From Fibrobacterota bacterium (GTDB taxonomy: Bacteria; Fibrobacterota; Chitinivibrionia; Chitinivibrionales; Chitinispirillaceae): a stretch of DNA of 43,917 bases. The notes beneath the pieces are model-generated. The model made no database searches and was not told the origin of the DNA. It saw only the letters and a list, made by a program, of their open reading frames with translations. Location: the NCBI GenBank assembly GCA_003164335.1, contig PLTF01000138.1, positions 8,149-52,065 on the forward strand. Reading direction: 5' to 3'. Below, piece after piece: positions 16,988 to 25,627 of this stretch. Numbering within the stretch: the stretch's first letter is position 1; each line of letters opens with the position of its first letter. The position numbers and the translations under genes are program-made.

Positions 16988-18007
16988 ATGCCGGATAACG
17001 TTGCAACAAGCTTAGAATCTGCTCTGTCTTCCGCCCTGCCCGCCCAGGCCGTGGCGGCAACGAGGCGGGCGGTCCGGGCTGCCTCCGGCACCCGTTTCGA
17101 GCCGGTCTTCGGCTTTCTCTCCCGCGCGGCGGCTTTCCTGCTGGTTGCTGCGATGGTATCTATTTTTATATTGTTAACGTACGAAAGCCTTCCGGCATTC
17201 CGGAAGTTCGGGCTGTCGTTTATCACCGGCAGTTCGTGGAATCCGGTCTCCGACATGTTCGGGGCCCTGCCCTCCATTGCCGGAACGCTCATTACCTCAC
17301 TCATCGCGATTGTATTCGGCGCGCCGCTGGCACTTGGCGTCGCCCTGTTTCTGAGCGAACTCTGCCCATTTCGCCTGCGTCAAATCATCACTACTACCGT
17401 GGAGCTTCTCGCGGCGGTCCCGAGCATCATTTACGGCATGTGGGGATTGTTCGTGCTGGTGCCGCTGATGGCGAAAAATATTCAGCCGGCACTAATCGGC
17501 TGGCTGGGGCCACTGCCCTATGTGGGTAGCCTGTTTGAGGGCCCCCCCTTCGGCATCGGAATCTTGACCGCCGGCCTGATCCTGAGCATCATGGTTCTTC
17601 CCTTTATCGCATCGGTCAGCCTGCAGGCATTCGCCACCGTACCGGTGGCTTTGCGGGAGGCAGCCTACGGGACCGGGGCGTCGGTCTGGGAGGTGTGCCG
17701 CAGGATAATTCTTCCCTATACCAGGAACGGCGTCATCGGTGCCATTATGCTCGGGCTGGGACGCGCGCTCGGGGAGACCATGGCGGTAACGTTCGTCATC
17801 GGCAACGCGCATCGCCTCCATGCGTCGATTTTCGCGCCCGGTACCACCATTTCCGCTTCGCTTGCCAATGAATTCACCGAGGCCTTCGGAAGCATGTACC
17901 AATCCTCCCTGCTTGCACTGGGGCTGATTCTCTTTGTTATCACGTTTATCGTCCTGATCATTACCCGCACTCTTCTTCACTCAATAAACCGGAAATTGCC
18001 GCTATGA
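16988..18007 (+). CDS. pstC: Phosphate ABC transporter permease PstC (system 2)
   Basis: A 339-aa permease with a long polar N-terminus (about 40 residues) before TM1 and six membrane segments. The coupling loop has [19 protein letters not shown] and [17 protein letters not shown], the PstC signature. The start ATG at 16988 lacks a strong ribosome site, so an internal start cannot be excluded. Its stop overlaps the pstA2 start (ATGA, 18004-18007). It partners PstA2 and is only moderately like PstC1. Confidence 0.93.
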   Translation: MPDNVATSLESALSSALPAQAVAATRRAVRAASGTRFEPVFGFLSRAAAFLLVAAMVSIFILLTYESLPAFRKFGLSFITGSSWNPVSDMFGALPSIAGTLITSLIAIVFGAPLALGVALFLSELCPFRLRQIITTTVELLAAVPSIIYGMWGLFVLVPLMAKNIQPALIGWLGPLPYVGSLFEGPPFGIGILTAGLILSIMVLPFIASVSLQAFATVPVALREAAYGTGASVWEVCRRIILPYTRNGVIGAIMLGLGRALGETMAVTFVIGNAHRLHASIFAPGTTISASLANEFTEAFGSMYQSSLLALGLILFVITFIVLIITRTLLHSINRKLPL

Positions 18008-18855
18008 AACCCGACCCCGGAATCCTTTTACAGCGGCGTATCAAAAACCGGCTCATGACGGGATTATTCCTGCTGGCGCTCCTTGTTTCGCTTGGGGTGC
18101 TCGCATCGATACTCTGGAAACTGACGCTCGATGGAATAGGATATTTTACACCGGCGGTCTTTTTGAAAAGCACTCCGGCGCCCGGAACCGCCGGCGGACT
18201 ATTCAATGCGATTGTCGGCAGCATCATGCTCGTCGCCTGCGCGATACTCTTCGCCGTACCCATCGGCGTCCTCGCCGGAACCTATCTGGCGGAGTACGGA
18301 CGGCACTCCCGGTTGGGCCAGGTGGTCCGGTTCTGCAACGACATCCTTCTCAGCGCTCCTTCGATAATCATCGGGCTTTTTATATACACCATCATGGTAA
18401 TGCCCTCCGGGCACTTCTCGGGCTGGGCCGGGTCGTTGTCGCTGTGCATCATCGCGCTGCCGGTAATCGTCAGGACCACCGAAGATATGCTGCGACTGGT
18501 CCCGGATACCCTTCGCGAGGCGGCAATTGCCGTAGGATGCCCGTACTGGAGAATGATCGTGAGCATCGGCTGGAAGGCTGCCCTCCCGGGAATTTTGACC
18601 GGGATCCTTCTCGCGCTTGCCCGGGTAAGCGGAGAAACGGCTCCCCTGCTCTTTACATCCCTCAATAATCAGTTCTCGTCGTTTTCCATGAACGGCCCGA
18701 TTGCCTCTCTGCCCGTGGTCATTTTCCAGTTTGCCATGAGCCCTTACCGTGATTGGCAGCACCTCGCATGGGCGGGCGCGTTTCTTATAACCGTAACGGT
18801 GCTATCGCTGAGCATCCTGTCGCGGCACCTTTTTAGCGCCGGGAAGGGCACATGA
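18004..18855 (+). CDS. pstA: Phosphate ABC transporter permease PstA (system 2)
   Basis: A 283-aa permease with six hydrophobic segments. The coupling loop [21 protein letters not shown] and [19 protein letters not shown] are characteristic of PstA. Both its start and its stop overlap neighbours as ATGA, which shows tight translational coupling in the pstC2-pstA2-pstB2 unit. Length is normal. Confidence 0.94.
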   Translation: MKPDPGILLQRRIKNRLMTGLFLLALLVSLGVLASILWKLTLDGIGYFTPAVFLKSTPAPGTAGGLFNAIVGSIMLVACAILFAVPIGVLAGTYLAEYGRHSRLGQVVRFCNDILLSAPSIIIGLFIYTIMVMPSGHFSGWAGSLSLCIIALPVIVRTTEDMLRLVPDTLREAAIAVGCPYWRMIVSIGWKAALPGILTGILLALARVSGETAPLLFTSLNNQFSSFSMNGPIASLPVVIFQFAMSPYRDWQHLAWAGAFLITVTVLSLSILSRHLFSAGKGT

Positions 18856-19628
18856 TTGACGGATCGAAGACCAACCAGACAAAAGTTTCGCTGAAAAAGC
18901 TCAACTTCTTTTACGGCGACGCCCAGGCCCTGAAAGACATCGATATGGATTTCCCGGACCGAAGCGTGTCGGCGCTTATCGGACCGTCGGGATGCGGCAA
19001 ATCCACGCTGCTCCGGGTGCTTAACCGCATGTACGACCTCTATCCCGGCCAGCGGGCGGAAGGGGAAGTGATGGTCGACGGAGAAAACATCATCGGCCCG
19101 GGCGTCGTGGTTTCAACGCTGCGCGCGAGGATCGGGATGGTTTTCCAGCGGCCGACTCCTTTTCCCATGTCCATTTACGAAAATATCGCCTTCCCCGTCC
19201 GGCTATACCGGAAACTTCCCCGCCGGGAGATGGACGAGCTGGTCGAGAAAACCCTCGGTAAAGCGGCGCTCTGGAACGAAGTAAAGGATAAGCTCCACCG
19301 GAGCGGCCTGAGCCTGTCGGGCGGCCAGCAGCAGCGCCTGTGCATTGCTCGCACCATTGCAATCCAGCCGGAGATCGTCCTGCTCGACGAGCCGGCCTCG
19401 GCCCTGGACCCTATTTCAATGGGCCAAATCGACGAGCTGATCTATGAGCTTCGCAAGGATTTCTGCATTATCCTGGTGACCCACAATTTGCAGCAGGCCG
19501 CCCGCGTCAGCGATTTTACCGGATTTCTTTACCTGGGCAAGCTGATCGAATTCGCTTCGACTACCTCCATCTTTTCGTCGCCGAAATCGAAACAGACCGA
19601 GGATTATGTCACCGGTCGCTTCGGATAA
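18852..19628 (+). CDS. pstB: Phosphate ABC transporter ATPase PstB (system 2)
   Basis: A 258-aa ABC ATPase: Walker A GPSGCGKS (44-51), Q-loop Q99, signature LSGGQQQR (155-162), Walker B IVLLDEP (175-181) and H-loop H211. The PstB-specific LLRVLNRM and [13 protein letters not shown] are present. It energises PstC2-PstA2. It starts in the pstA2 stop (ATGA) and is followed after 48 bp by phoU2. Confidence 0.95.
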   Translation: MIDGSKTNQTKVSLKKLNFFYGDAQALKDIDMDFPDRSVSALIGPSGCGKSTLLRVLNRMYDLYPGQRAEGEVMVDGENIIGPGVVVSTLRARIGMVFQRPTPFPMSIYENIAFPVRLYRKLPRREMDELVEKTLGKAALWNEVKDKLHRSGLSLSGGQQQRLCIARTIAIQPEIVLLDEPASALDPISMGQIDELIYELRKDFCIILVTHNLQQAARVSDFTGFLYLGKLIEFASTTSIFSSPKSKQTEDYVTGRFG

Positions 19629-19676
19629 TGCTCACATCGTAAACTTGACCATCAGGGCAAGAAAGGAAATTGTTTC

Positions 19677-20345
19677 ATGGAGCTGCAGGCACGAAAAGAG
19701 ATAGAAAACATCCGGAGAATGACCATCGCCATGGCTACGCTTGCCGAGGAAGCCGTGCGAACGTCGATTCGCGCCTTTCTCGCGCGGGATGCGAAAAGGG
19801 GCCAGGAGGTGGTAGGCAAGGATGGAGAAATCAATACCCTTGAAATGGATATTGACAAAGCGGTGTTCGAATGCCTGGCGCTTAAAGCGCCCGTAGCAAC
19901 CGACCTCCGGCTGCTGTTCTCCATGCAGAAGATGAATAAGGACCTCGAACGGATTGGTGACCATGCCGTCAATATTGCCCAGGCCGCCATCAATTGCAGC
20001 AGTTTCGGCAAGCTCATCTGCGGTCCGGATATCAAGGTAATGGCGTCTATTACCCAATGCATGTTTTCAGATGCGGTAACCTGTTTTGTACAGGCGGATA
20101 CGCAACTGGCGCTCAAGGTTCTTGAGAACGACGACCAGGTCGACGAGCTCAACCGGGCAATGACCCGGGAAGTAATCGAAATGGCGAAAAAGGATATCGC
20201 CTCAATAGAAGCGGCACTCGAGCTCCTGCGCGTCAGTAAAAACCTCGAACGGATCGCTGATCTTTCCACCAATATCGCCGAGGATGTTATCTTCCAGGCG
20301 CGGGCATGGGATATCAAGCACCATCATATGGAATATCCGGCCTGA
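19677..20345 (+). CDS. phoU: Phosphate signalling protein PhoU (copy 2)
   Basis: A 222-aa two-repeat PhoU protein. Repeat 1 has NKDLERIGDHAVNIAQ and repeat 2 KNLERIADLSTNIAED. AAAGGAAA precedes the ATG. It closes the second pst operon and is followed by a hairpin. It differs enough from PhoU1 to suggest one PhoU dedicated to each transporter, with only one PhoR/PhoB pair visible. Confidence 0.93.
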   Translation: MELQARKEIENIRRMTIAMATLAEEAVRTSIRAFLARDAKRGQEVVGKDGEINTLEMDIDKAVFECLALKAPVATDLRLLFSMQKMNKDLERIGDHAVNIAQAAINCSSFGKLICGPDIKVMASITQCMFSDAVTCFVQADTQLALKVLENDDQVDELNRAMTREVIEMAKKDIASIEAALELLRVSKNLERIADLSTNIAEDVIFQARAWDIKHHHMEYPA

Positions 20346-20379
20346 GGGAACCGACTGCCAGTGAGTGTGCCCCCTCAGG
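20341..20379 (+). terminator. Hairpin after phoU2
   Basis: CCTGAGGG (20341-20348) pairs with CCCTCAGG (20372-20379) around a 23-nt loop, overlapping the phoU2 stop. No T-run follows, so it is a weak or factor-dependent terminator at best. Confidence 0.45.
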
Positions 20380-20381
20380 TC

Positions 20382-20440
20382 GATTTATGGAGTCGTCGAT
20401 TCCATTTTCGATCAATTTATGGAATTAGCGATTCCATTTA
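20382..20440. repeat. Tandem pair of palindromic TGGA...TTCCA units
   Basis: Two near-identical units, 20382-20408 and 20413-20440, each read ATTTATGGA, a variable 7-8 nt centre, then CGATTCCATTT. Each unit is itself a near-palindrome (TGGAATCG against CGATTCCA with one change in the first). They sit 12 bp beyond the stop of the minus-strand DUF4143 gene and after phoU2. They could be protein-binding sites or termination-proximal repeats. Confidence 0.7.
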
Positions 20441-20452
20441 TCGGCAAGCAAA

Positions 20453-21652
20453 TCACAGGCTCCGCCTCCACGACCGCACCGTTATCTCCTCCCTCGCCTG
20501 ACCATCCTTTCCGCCATAAACGATAACGCCCTTTTTTGCATTGTTTCCCGGCAGGGCAAGCCACCAGCGCAGCGTTTCGAAAAAGGATTCATTGATGGTT
20601 TCAGATGCCTTGATTTCGACGGGCAGCTGGTAGGTTCCAAAGTCCAGGAGCGCATCGATTTCCCTGCCCTTGTGGTCCCGCCAGAAATAAAGCGGCGGCT
20701 CTTCCTGCCGGTTGTAATAGGATTTAATCATTTCAGAGACGATGAAGGTCTCGAAAATCCTGCCCTTGAGCGGGTGGAACGCAAGCTGCGATTCTTCGGT
20801 TATCCTCAAGAGATAGCAGAGCAGCCCGGTGTCAAGAAAATAAAGCTTCGGCTGCTTTACGAGCCGTTTTGAATAATTCGCAAAATAGGGCCGGACCAAT
20901 TTGATAATTCCGCTCAATTCCAGGATTGAAAGCCAGGATTTAATTGTGGCCATCGATGCTCCGCAATTGTTGGCGATTTCGCTGAAATTTATCAGACTGC
21001 CTGTCCGGGCGGCGCATAACCTTGCAAAAGTATCGAATTGATGCAGGTCACGAACATTGGTAACTTCCCGAACATCTCTTTCCAGGTAGGTCGCATAGTA
21101 GGAAGAAAGCCATTGCACGGGATCAATTTTCCTTCCATAGATAGCGGGATACATTCCCTGAAACAGGATTTTCTCCAGGGAAAACCGGTCCGGAAGGATA
21201 TCGGCAGCTGCGGCATTCAATTCTATGGGAGATGGCGTCAGAGCGTACAGCTCAGATAATGAAAAGGGAAGGAGATTGATGATGGCGACCCTTCCGGCCA
21301 GGCTCTGGCTGATGGATGCCGCAAGCTGGAACTGGTGCGATCCGGTGAGAACGAAATGCCCCGATCCGCCCAGAGCATCGATATGCGTTTGAAGGTAGGA
21401 TAGGATGCCGGGACATTTCTGTACCTCGTCGAGGATAACATTGTCCGGGAACTGCCTGAGAAATGCCCGCGGATCATTCCCGGCAAACGACCGCATGTCA
21501 ATATCTTCGAACGATACATAGGAATAGCCGCTGAAAACGGTTTTCGCGAGCGTAGTTTTCCCCGACTGCCGGGGTCCGGTGATCCATACGGCGGGAAATG
21601 AGCCGGCGGTTCGGGCAATGATTTTTTCGAGGCGACGTTTGATAAGGATCAT
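20453..21652 (-). CDS. AAA-type ATPase with DUF4143 domain
   Basis: A 399-aa protein of the large ATPase/DUF4143 family found mostly in accessory DNA. Walker A GPRQSGKT is at residues 26-33, Walker B VILDEVQ at about 72-78 and sensor-like VLTGSHQF follows. The C-terminal half carries LYFLDTGLLCYLL, the segment FETFIVSEMIKS and YFWRDHKGREIDALLD, a PD-(D/E)XK-like DUF4143 end. ATG 21652 is chosen over TTG 21679. The biological role of the family is not established. An 11-bp inverted repeat lies just upstream and tandem palindromes lie downstream. Confidence 0.88.
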   Translation of the reverse strand: MILIKRRLEKIIARTAGSFPAVWITGPRQSGKTTLAKTVFSGYSYVSFEDIDMRSFAGNDPRAFLRQFPDNVILDEVQKCPGILSYLQTHIDALGGSGHFVLTGSHQFQLAASISQSLAGRVAIINLLPFSLSELYALTPSPIELNAAAADILPDRFSLEKILFQGMYPAIYGRKIDPVQWLSSYYATYLERDVREVTNVRDLHQFDTFARLCAARTGSLINFSEIANNCGASMATIKSWLSILELSGIIKLVRPYFANYSKRLVKQPKLYFLDTGLLCYLLRITEESQLAFHPLKGRIFETFIVSEMIKSYYNRQEEPPLYFWRDHKGREIDALLDFGTYQLPVEIKASETINESFFETLRWWLALPGNNAKKGVIVYGGKDGQAREEITVRSWRRSL

Positions 21653-21668
21653 GGAATAAATATACTCC

Positions 21669-21711
21669 GAGCCGTACAATATCGAAATACAATTATGAAT
21701 TTGTACGGCTC
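21669..21711. promoter_or_regulatory. 11-bp inverted repeat before the DUF4143 ATPase gene
   Basis: GAGCCGTACAA (21669-21679) and TTGTACGGCTC (21701-21711) are perfect complements separated by 21 bp. Repeat centres are two to three helical turns apart. The site ends 16 bp before the start codon, the position of an operator or promoter element. A 16-nt piece of repeat family B (21714-21729) adjoins it. Confidence 0.55.
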
Positions 21712-21824
21712 ATCCACCTGAGCAGTAACAAAATTTGAATTTTTAATGTGCTTGTTCAAATGCTTCGGCCCCCCTCCCGCTTCAAGTATTTTGAACTATC
21801 CCGAAACCTCCTCCGGAGATCCGA

Positions 21825-22694
21825 TTGCCCCCGCTCGTCGCCGTCATTATCCCGACCCATAACCGCGCATCCCTGCTCATGCGTGCCATTGTTTCGGTGA
21901 TCGGCCAGACCTTCCGGGACTTTGAACTGGTCGTGGTTGACGACGGGTCAACGGATGGAACCTGCGAGCTCCCGGTTTTCAAAGGCGGAGAACCGCATAT
22001 TCGCTGTCTCAGGTTTCCGGAAAACCGTGGAGTGTCCGCCGCACGCAACGCCGGGGTTCGCGCTGCCTGCGCGCCATGGCTTGCCTTTTTAGACTCGGAT
22101 GACGAGTGGTTTCCCTCCAAGCTCGAAAAACAGGTGAACTGGACAAAACAGAATCCGGAATTCCGGGTTTGCCAGACGAAGGAACTCTGGATCAGGCGAG
22201 GTGTCCGGGTGAATCCGCCAAAGAGCCACGAAAAAAGGGGCGGCGATCTTTTCGCAGCGAGCCTCGAACGCTGCATGATCACGCCGTCCTCGGTCATGCT
22301 TTCCCGGAAGCTCTTCGAACGCTCGGGCGGCTTCGACGAGTCGCTCCCCGCATGCGAGGACTACGATCTCTGGCTCAGGATTACCTGCAGCTATCCGGTC
22401 GGGCTTCTGGAGGAGCCTTTACTCAGGCGGTTCGGGGGGCATCCCGACCAGCTTTCTGCGATAGTGCCCGCCCTCGACCGCTATCGGGTGCAAAGCATTC
22501 AAAAGCTTTTAGAAAGCGGCTTGCTGTCGAACCACCAGCAAATCCTTGCAGCCGCCATACTTGTCAAACGCGCGGAAATCCTTGCTGAAGGTTCCAGGAA
22601 AAGGGGAAATACGGAAAACTATGAACGATATTTCGAAATCATCAGACGCTATGGCGGGATTGAATATTCCGCAGGACCTGCGGCTAACCTTTGA
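21825..22694 (+). CDS. Family 2 glycosyltransferase
   Basis: A 289-aa GT-A enzyme: VAVIIPTHNR at the start, VVVDDGSTDGT (nucleotide-binding), NRGVSAARNAG, LDSDDEW (DxD metal site) and CEDYDLWLRI near residues 180-190 (catalytic acid region). It is soluble and transfers a sugar from a nucleotide donor to an unknown acceptor. The start is TTG (21825) with CGGAG before it. The 3' end overlaps the ParB-like gene by 74 nt, so the two are co-transcribed. Confidence 0.87.
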   Translation: MPPLVAVIIPTHNRASLLMRAIVSVIGQTFRDFELVVVDDGSTDGTCELPVFKGGEPHIRCLRFPENRGVSAARNAGVRAACAPWLAFLDSDDEWFPSKLEKQVNWTKQNPEFRVCQTKELWIRRGVRVNPPKSHEKRGGDLFAASLERCMITPSSVMLSRKLFERSGGFDESLPACEDYDLWLRITCSYPVGLLEEPLLRRFGGHPDQLSAIVPALDRYRVQSIQKLLESGLLSNHQQILAAAILVKRAEILAEGSRKRGNTENYERYFEIIRRYGGIEYSAGPAANL

Positions 22695-23625
22695 GGAGCT
22701 GCCGATACCGTCGCTTGAACCGCCGAAAGGGCTGTCGAGCGACCGCGAGCCGCCGCTTGCACCCGGTGCCTGGCTTCGCCTGCCGTTAATCGTGTGCCGC
22801 ACCGGAGCAAACTATTCCATTATTGACGGATGCAAGCGAGTTGCAGCGCTGCAAAGCGCCGGCGTGCGGAAGGCGCCCTGCAGCGTCATAGGTTCTCCCC
22901 TCGATTCCCTGCAGGCCGGGCTTTTAAGGATTGAACTCAACTGCGGTCGCAAGCTTCACCTCACTGAAAAACTGCTTTTCATCGGGTGGCTGCAAAAAAA
23001 CTGCGGAAGCGAAGTCTATCATAATGCAACGGCAAAGATGGGCCTTACCGCAGCCGAGCTGCATGACTGCTCGGCGTTGCTTTCCTTAAGCGACCTCCTG
23101 GTCGATGCGGTCATCGGAGGCGCGCTCGATATCACCGTTGCCCCGGAGATCGCCCACCTGGCACCCGTCGATGCGCAGGTGCTCATAAACCTTTTTTCAG
23201 CGATTCCCCTGTCCCGCCAGATGCAGCGGGAGCTTGCCGAGTGGCTCCCCGAGATCGCCTTTAACCGGGGTATATCGCTGCAGAACCTGGTCGAATCGGA
23301 AAGCCTGGGATCGATCGTGAAAAACAGCCGGCTCAATGCGCCGCAGAAGGCGGCGCAGCTTCATGGAGCGGCCTATGAGATGCGCTTCCCCCTGTATGTA
23401 CGGACCCGGGACGCCTGGGTCGCGCACAGCCGCCGCCTTAACCCCGATCTGTCCCACGTTTCATTTCACCCCAGTGCCTACTTTGAAAAAAACCTCATCG
23501 AAATCCGCATAAAATCCGGTGACGGGGCTTCCCTGCAGGAACTCATGGGCAAGCTTGCGGCAATCGCTGCCCCGGACTGGTGGAAACTTATCGATCCGGC
23601 AAGGATCGGACCAGAGGATAGATGA
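22621..23625 (+). CDS. ParB-like domain protein
   Basis: A 334-aa protein. The N-terminal region has LIVCRTGANYSIIDGCKRVAA, matching box II of ParB-like domains (GERRxRAA-like) though with changed catalytic residues. A helical middle part (about 110-250) may be an HTH region like KorB. The C-terminal 70 residues (HPSAYFEKNLIEIRI) are not recognised. ATG 22621 is chosen; the frame opens at 22546. Chromosome partition is unlikely because no ParA is adjacent. It may be a nucleotide-binding regulator coupled to the glycosyltransferase upstream. Confidence 0.68.
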   Translation: MNDISKSSDAMAGLNIPQDLRLTFEELPIPSLEPPKGLSSDREPPLAPGAWLRLPLIVCRTGANYSIIDGCKRVAALQSAGVRKAPCSVIGSPLDSLQAGLLRIELNCGRKLHLTEKLLFIGWLQKNCGSEVYHNATAKMGLTAAELHDCSALLSLSDLLVDAVIGGALDITVAPEIAHLAPVDAQVLINLFSAIPLSRQMQRELAEWLPEIAFNRGISLQNLVESESLGSIVKNSRLNAPQKAAQLHGAAYEMRFPLYVRTRDAWVAHSRRLNPDLSHVSFHPSAYFEKNLIEIRIKSGDGASLQELMGKLAAIAAPDWWKLIDPARIGPEDR

Positions 23626-23661
23626 AAAAAGGAGAAAAATAAAACTTTAAAAGAGAATTGG

Positions 23662-23696
23662 ATTGAAGCTCCCCCAAGCAGAGCTTCGGGGACCGC
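23662..23696. repeat. Dispersed hairpin repeat, family A (copy 1)
   Basis: ATTGAAGCTCCCCCAAGC, AGA loop, GCTTCGGGGACCGC. The hairpin stem is imperfect in this copy. Related copies are at 32243-32280 and 33470-33504. Confidence 0.8.
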
Positions 23697-23816
23697 AAAG
23701 CAGCCTGCCTTTAAATGGTGTCGCCCTCACTATCTTTGCCCAAAGCGGGGAGTATATTTTTAGCACCGGTTCTCATGTAATCGGGCTGTTGTCCACTTTT
23801 TTGCTGACATACACCC

Positions 23817-23844
23817 GTGGAGATGGGGCATGCCTCATCTCCAC
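23817..23844. repeat. 28-bp near-perfect palindrome (family C-like)
   Basis: GTGGAGATG (23817-23825) and CATCTCCAC (23836-23844) flank GGCATGCC; only one pair of the 28-nt palindrome is mismatched. It lies 41 bp before the GH43 start, so it could be an operator. It also resembles the 4634-4677 repeat (G-GAGA-G ends, GCATGC core). Confidence 0.65.
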
Positions 23845-23885
23845 TATCCTGCGTTGTTGCCCAACCAGAAAGAGCGGGAGGTATC

Positions 23886-25562
23886 ATGAACAAAAGAACG
23901 GCAGTGCTTTCACTAGTGTCGCTTGCATCGCTTCTCGTGCCGAATGTTTTTGCCGATAACCCGATCATTCAAACCTGCTATACCGCCGATCCTGCACCAA
24001 TGGTGTATAATGGTACGGTTTATCTATACATCGATCATGACTCGGATAACGCCCCATCAAGCAGTTATCTGCTCTCGAACTGGAAATGCTACTCATCCAC
24101 CGACATGGTCAACTGGACCGACCACGGAGTCATACTCGCCCCCGGCCAATTCAGCTGGGCGACGACCAAGGATGCCGATGCCACGCAGTGCGTTTACCGG
24201 AATGGGAAGTTCTATTACTATATCTCGACAACGGCTTCCGGCGGGGTGTCAATCGGCGTCGCGGTTTCGAACAGCCCGCTCGGCCCATTCAAGGATACCC
24301 TGGGCAAGCCGCTTATCGCGACCAGCCTGATGACCGGATGCAATGCGACACACAGCTGGCGGGGGCTCGATCCTACGGTATTCATTGACGATGACGGCCA
24401 GGCTTATCTTTATTGGGGCAATCAAGTCTCCTACTGGGTTAAGCTCAACACCGATATGATTTCCTACAGCGGTTCCATAAACTGCCTGCCCGATAACGAT
24501 ACCGCTGCATTCGGTCCGAACTACCAGGAGGGCCCCTGGTTCTATAAACGTAATGCCCATTACTACCTGGTCTACCCCAGCAGCTTTTCCGAAGCTATAC
24601 GTTACACCATGAGCACCGTCCCTACCGGATCATGGACCTACAAGGGCCAGATCCAGCCGGTCCAGACCGGTACGGGATCCAGCAGCACCAACCAGGCGGG
24701 GATATGCGATTTCGGCGGGAATTCATACTTTTTCTATCATAATGGAGCCTTGTCAGGCGGCGGTAGTTACAAACGTTCGGTATGCCTCGAAAAATTTACT
24801 TATAATGCCGACAGCACCATCCCGGCAATTCCCCCGACAACAGGCGGGGTGACTGCTGGAGTCGGGCATCTGAACCCCTATGATACAACCCCGGCCGTAA
24901 CGATCTGCTGGGAATCCGGCGTCAAGACGGAGCCGTGCAGTGAGGGAGGAGTCGATGCGGACTCCATCCATAACGGTGCTTATATTAAAGTTAAAAGCGT
25001 CGACTTCGGTTCGAGTGCATCGTCCTTTGCCGCGCGGGTTGCTTCCGGAAGTTCGGGAGGAAACATTGAACTGCATCTTGATAGCCTGAATGGAACCCTC
25101 GGGGGAACATGCACCGTGAAAAGTACCGGCGGTTGGCAGACTTGGGTTACCACTACCTGCCCCGTTACGGGCATAACCGGAATCCATGATTTGTATCTGA
25201 AGTTCACCGGCACCGGTACCGGTCTCCTGTTTTCCTTCGAGTGGTGGCAATTTGAACCGGCGACGAGAATAAGGACGACTCCGGCAGAACAAAGCGAATC
25301 GGGAAATGCCATCAGGATCGAATCCGACGCCGGGAAAATTACCGGCATCCATCTTGACTTTGCGCTTCCTTCCGCTGGAAAGCTGAACATCGCCCTTTTC
25401 GACCTGAAAGGCCGCAATCTTGCCACATTGTTTGCCGGACAATTATCATCGCAGAAACATCTTGCCGTTCCGGTGAACGCTGAAATCGGGCCCGGAGCTT
25501 ATCTGGTAAAGGCGACACTGAACGGCAGGAGCCTGATTAATAACATGGTGTTAATTAAATAG
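23886..25562 (+). CDS. Secreted GH43-family glycosidase with CBM6-like and C-terminal sorting domains
   Basis: A 558-aa protein with a signal peptide (1-23). The five-bladed GH43 catalytic domain shows the three acidic residues D35 (ADPAP), D162 (LDPTVF) and E215 (QEGPW). GH43 enzymes are xylosidases or arabinofuranosidases. A CBM6-like jelly roll covers about 335-455 (SVDFG...HDLYLKF...FEWWQF). Residues about 480-558 form a beta domain ending in ...GAYLVKATLNGRSLINNMVLIK, like C-terminal sorting domains of FCB-group secreted enzymes. ATG 23886 has GGGAGGT before it. It probably degrades hemicellulose outside the cell. Confidence 0.87.
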   Translation: MNKRTAVLSLVSLASLLVPNVFADNPIIQTCYTADPAPMVYNGTVYLYIDHDSDNAPSSSYLLSNWKCYSSTDMVNWTDHGVILAPGQFSWATTKDADATQCVYRNGKFYYYISTTASGGVSIGVAVSNSPLGPFKDTLGKPLIATSLMTGCNATHSWRGLDPTVFIDDDGQAYLYWGNQVSYWVKLNTDMISYSGSINCLPDNDTAAFGPNYQEGPWFYKRNAHYYLVYPSSFSEAIRYTMSTVPTGSWTYKGQIQPVQTGTGSSSTNQAGICDFGGNSYFFYHNGALSGGGSYKRSVCLEKFTYNADSTIPAIPPTTGGVTAGVGHLNPYDTTPAVTICWESGVKTEPCSEGGVDADSIHNGAYIKVKSVDFGSSASSFAARVASGSSGGNIELHLDSLNGTLGGTCTVKSTGGWQTWVTTTCPVTGITGIHDLYLKFTGTGTGLLFSFEWWQFEPATRIRTTPAEQSESGNAIRIESDAGKITGIHLDFALPSAGKLNIALFDLKGRNLATLFAGQLSSQKHLAVPVNAEIGPGAYLVKATLNGRSLINNMVLIK

Positions 25563-25578
25563 CGGGGGATTGGTAACA

Positions 25579-25619
25579 GGGGAAACCGCCTTAGCGGTTT
25601 CCCCACCTGAGCAGTAACG
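25579..25619. repeat. Dispersed hairpin repeat, family B (full copy)
   Basis: GGGGAAACCGC (25579-25589), CTTA loop, GCGGTTTCCCC (25594-25604), followed by ACCTGAGCAGTAACG. It lies between the convergent GH43 and glycogen phosphorylase genes and may serve as a two-way terminator. The right 24 nt (25596-25619) recur in reverse at 43894-43917, and 16 nt at 21714-21729. Confidence 0.85.
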
Positions 25620-25627
25620 AATACCGA

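Noticed and set aside
22621-23625. Chromosome or plasmid partition locus
   Set aside because: The ParB-like gene has no ParA partner, no parS-like sites were seen, and the box II motif is altered.
23886-25562. Polysaccharide-utilisation locus
   Set aside because: GH43 has no SusC/SusD-like or regulator genes beside it; glgP is convergent and concerns internal storage glucan.
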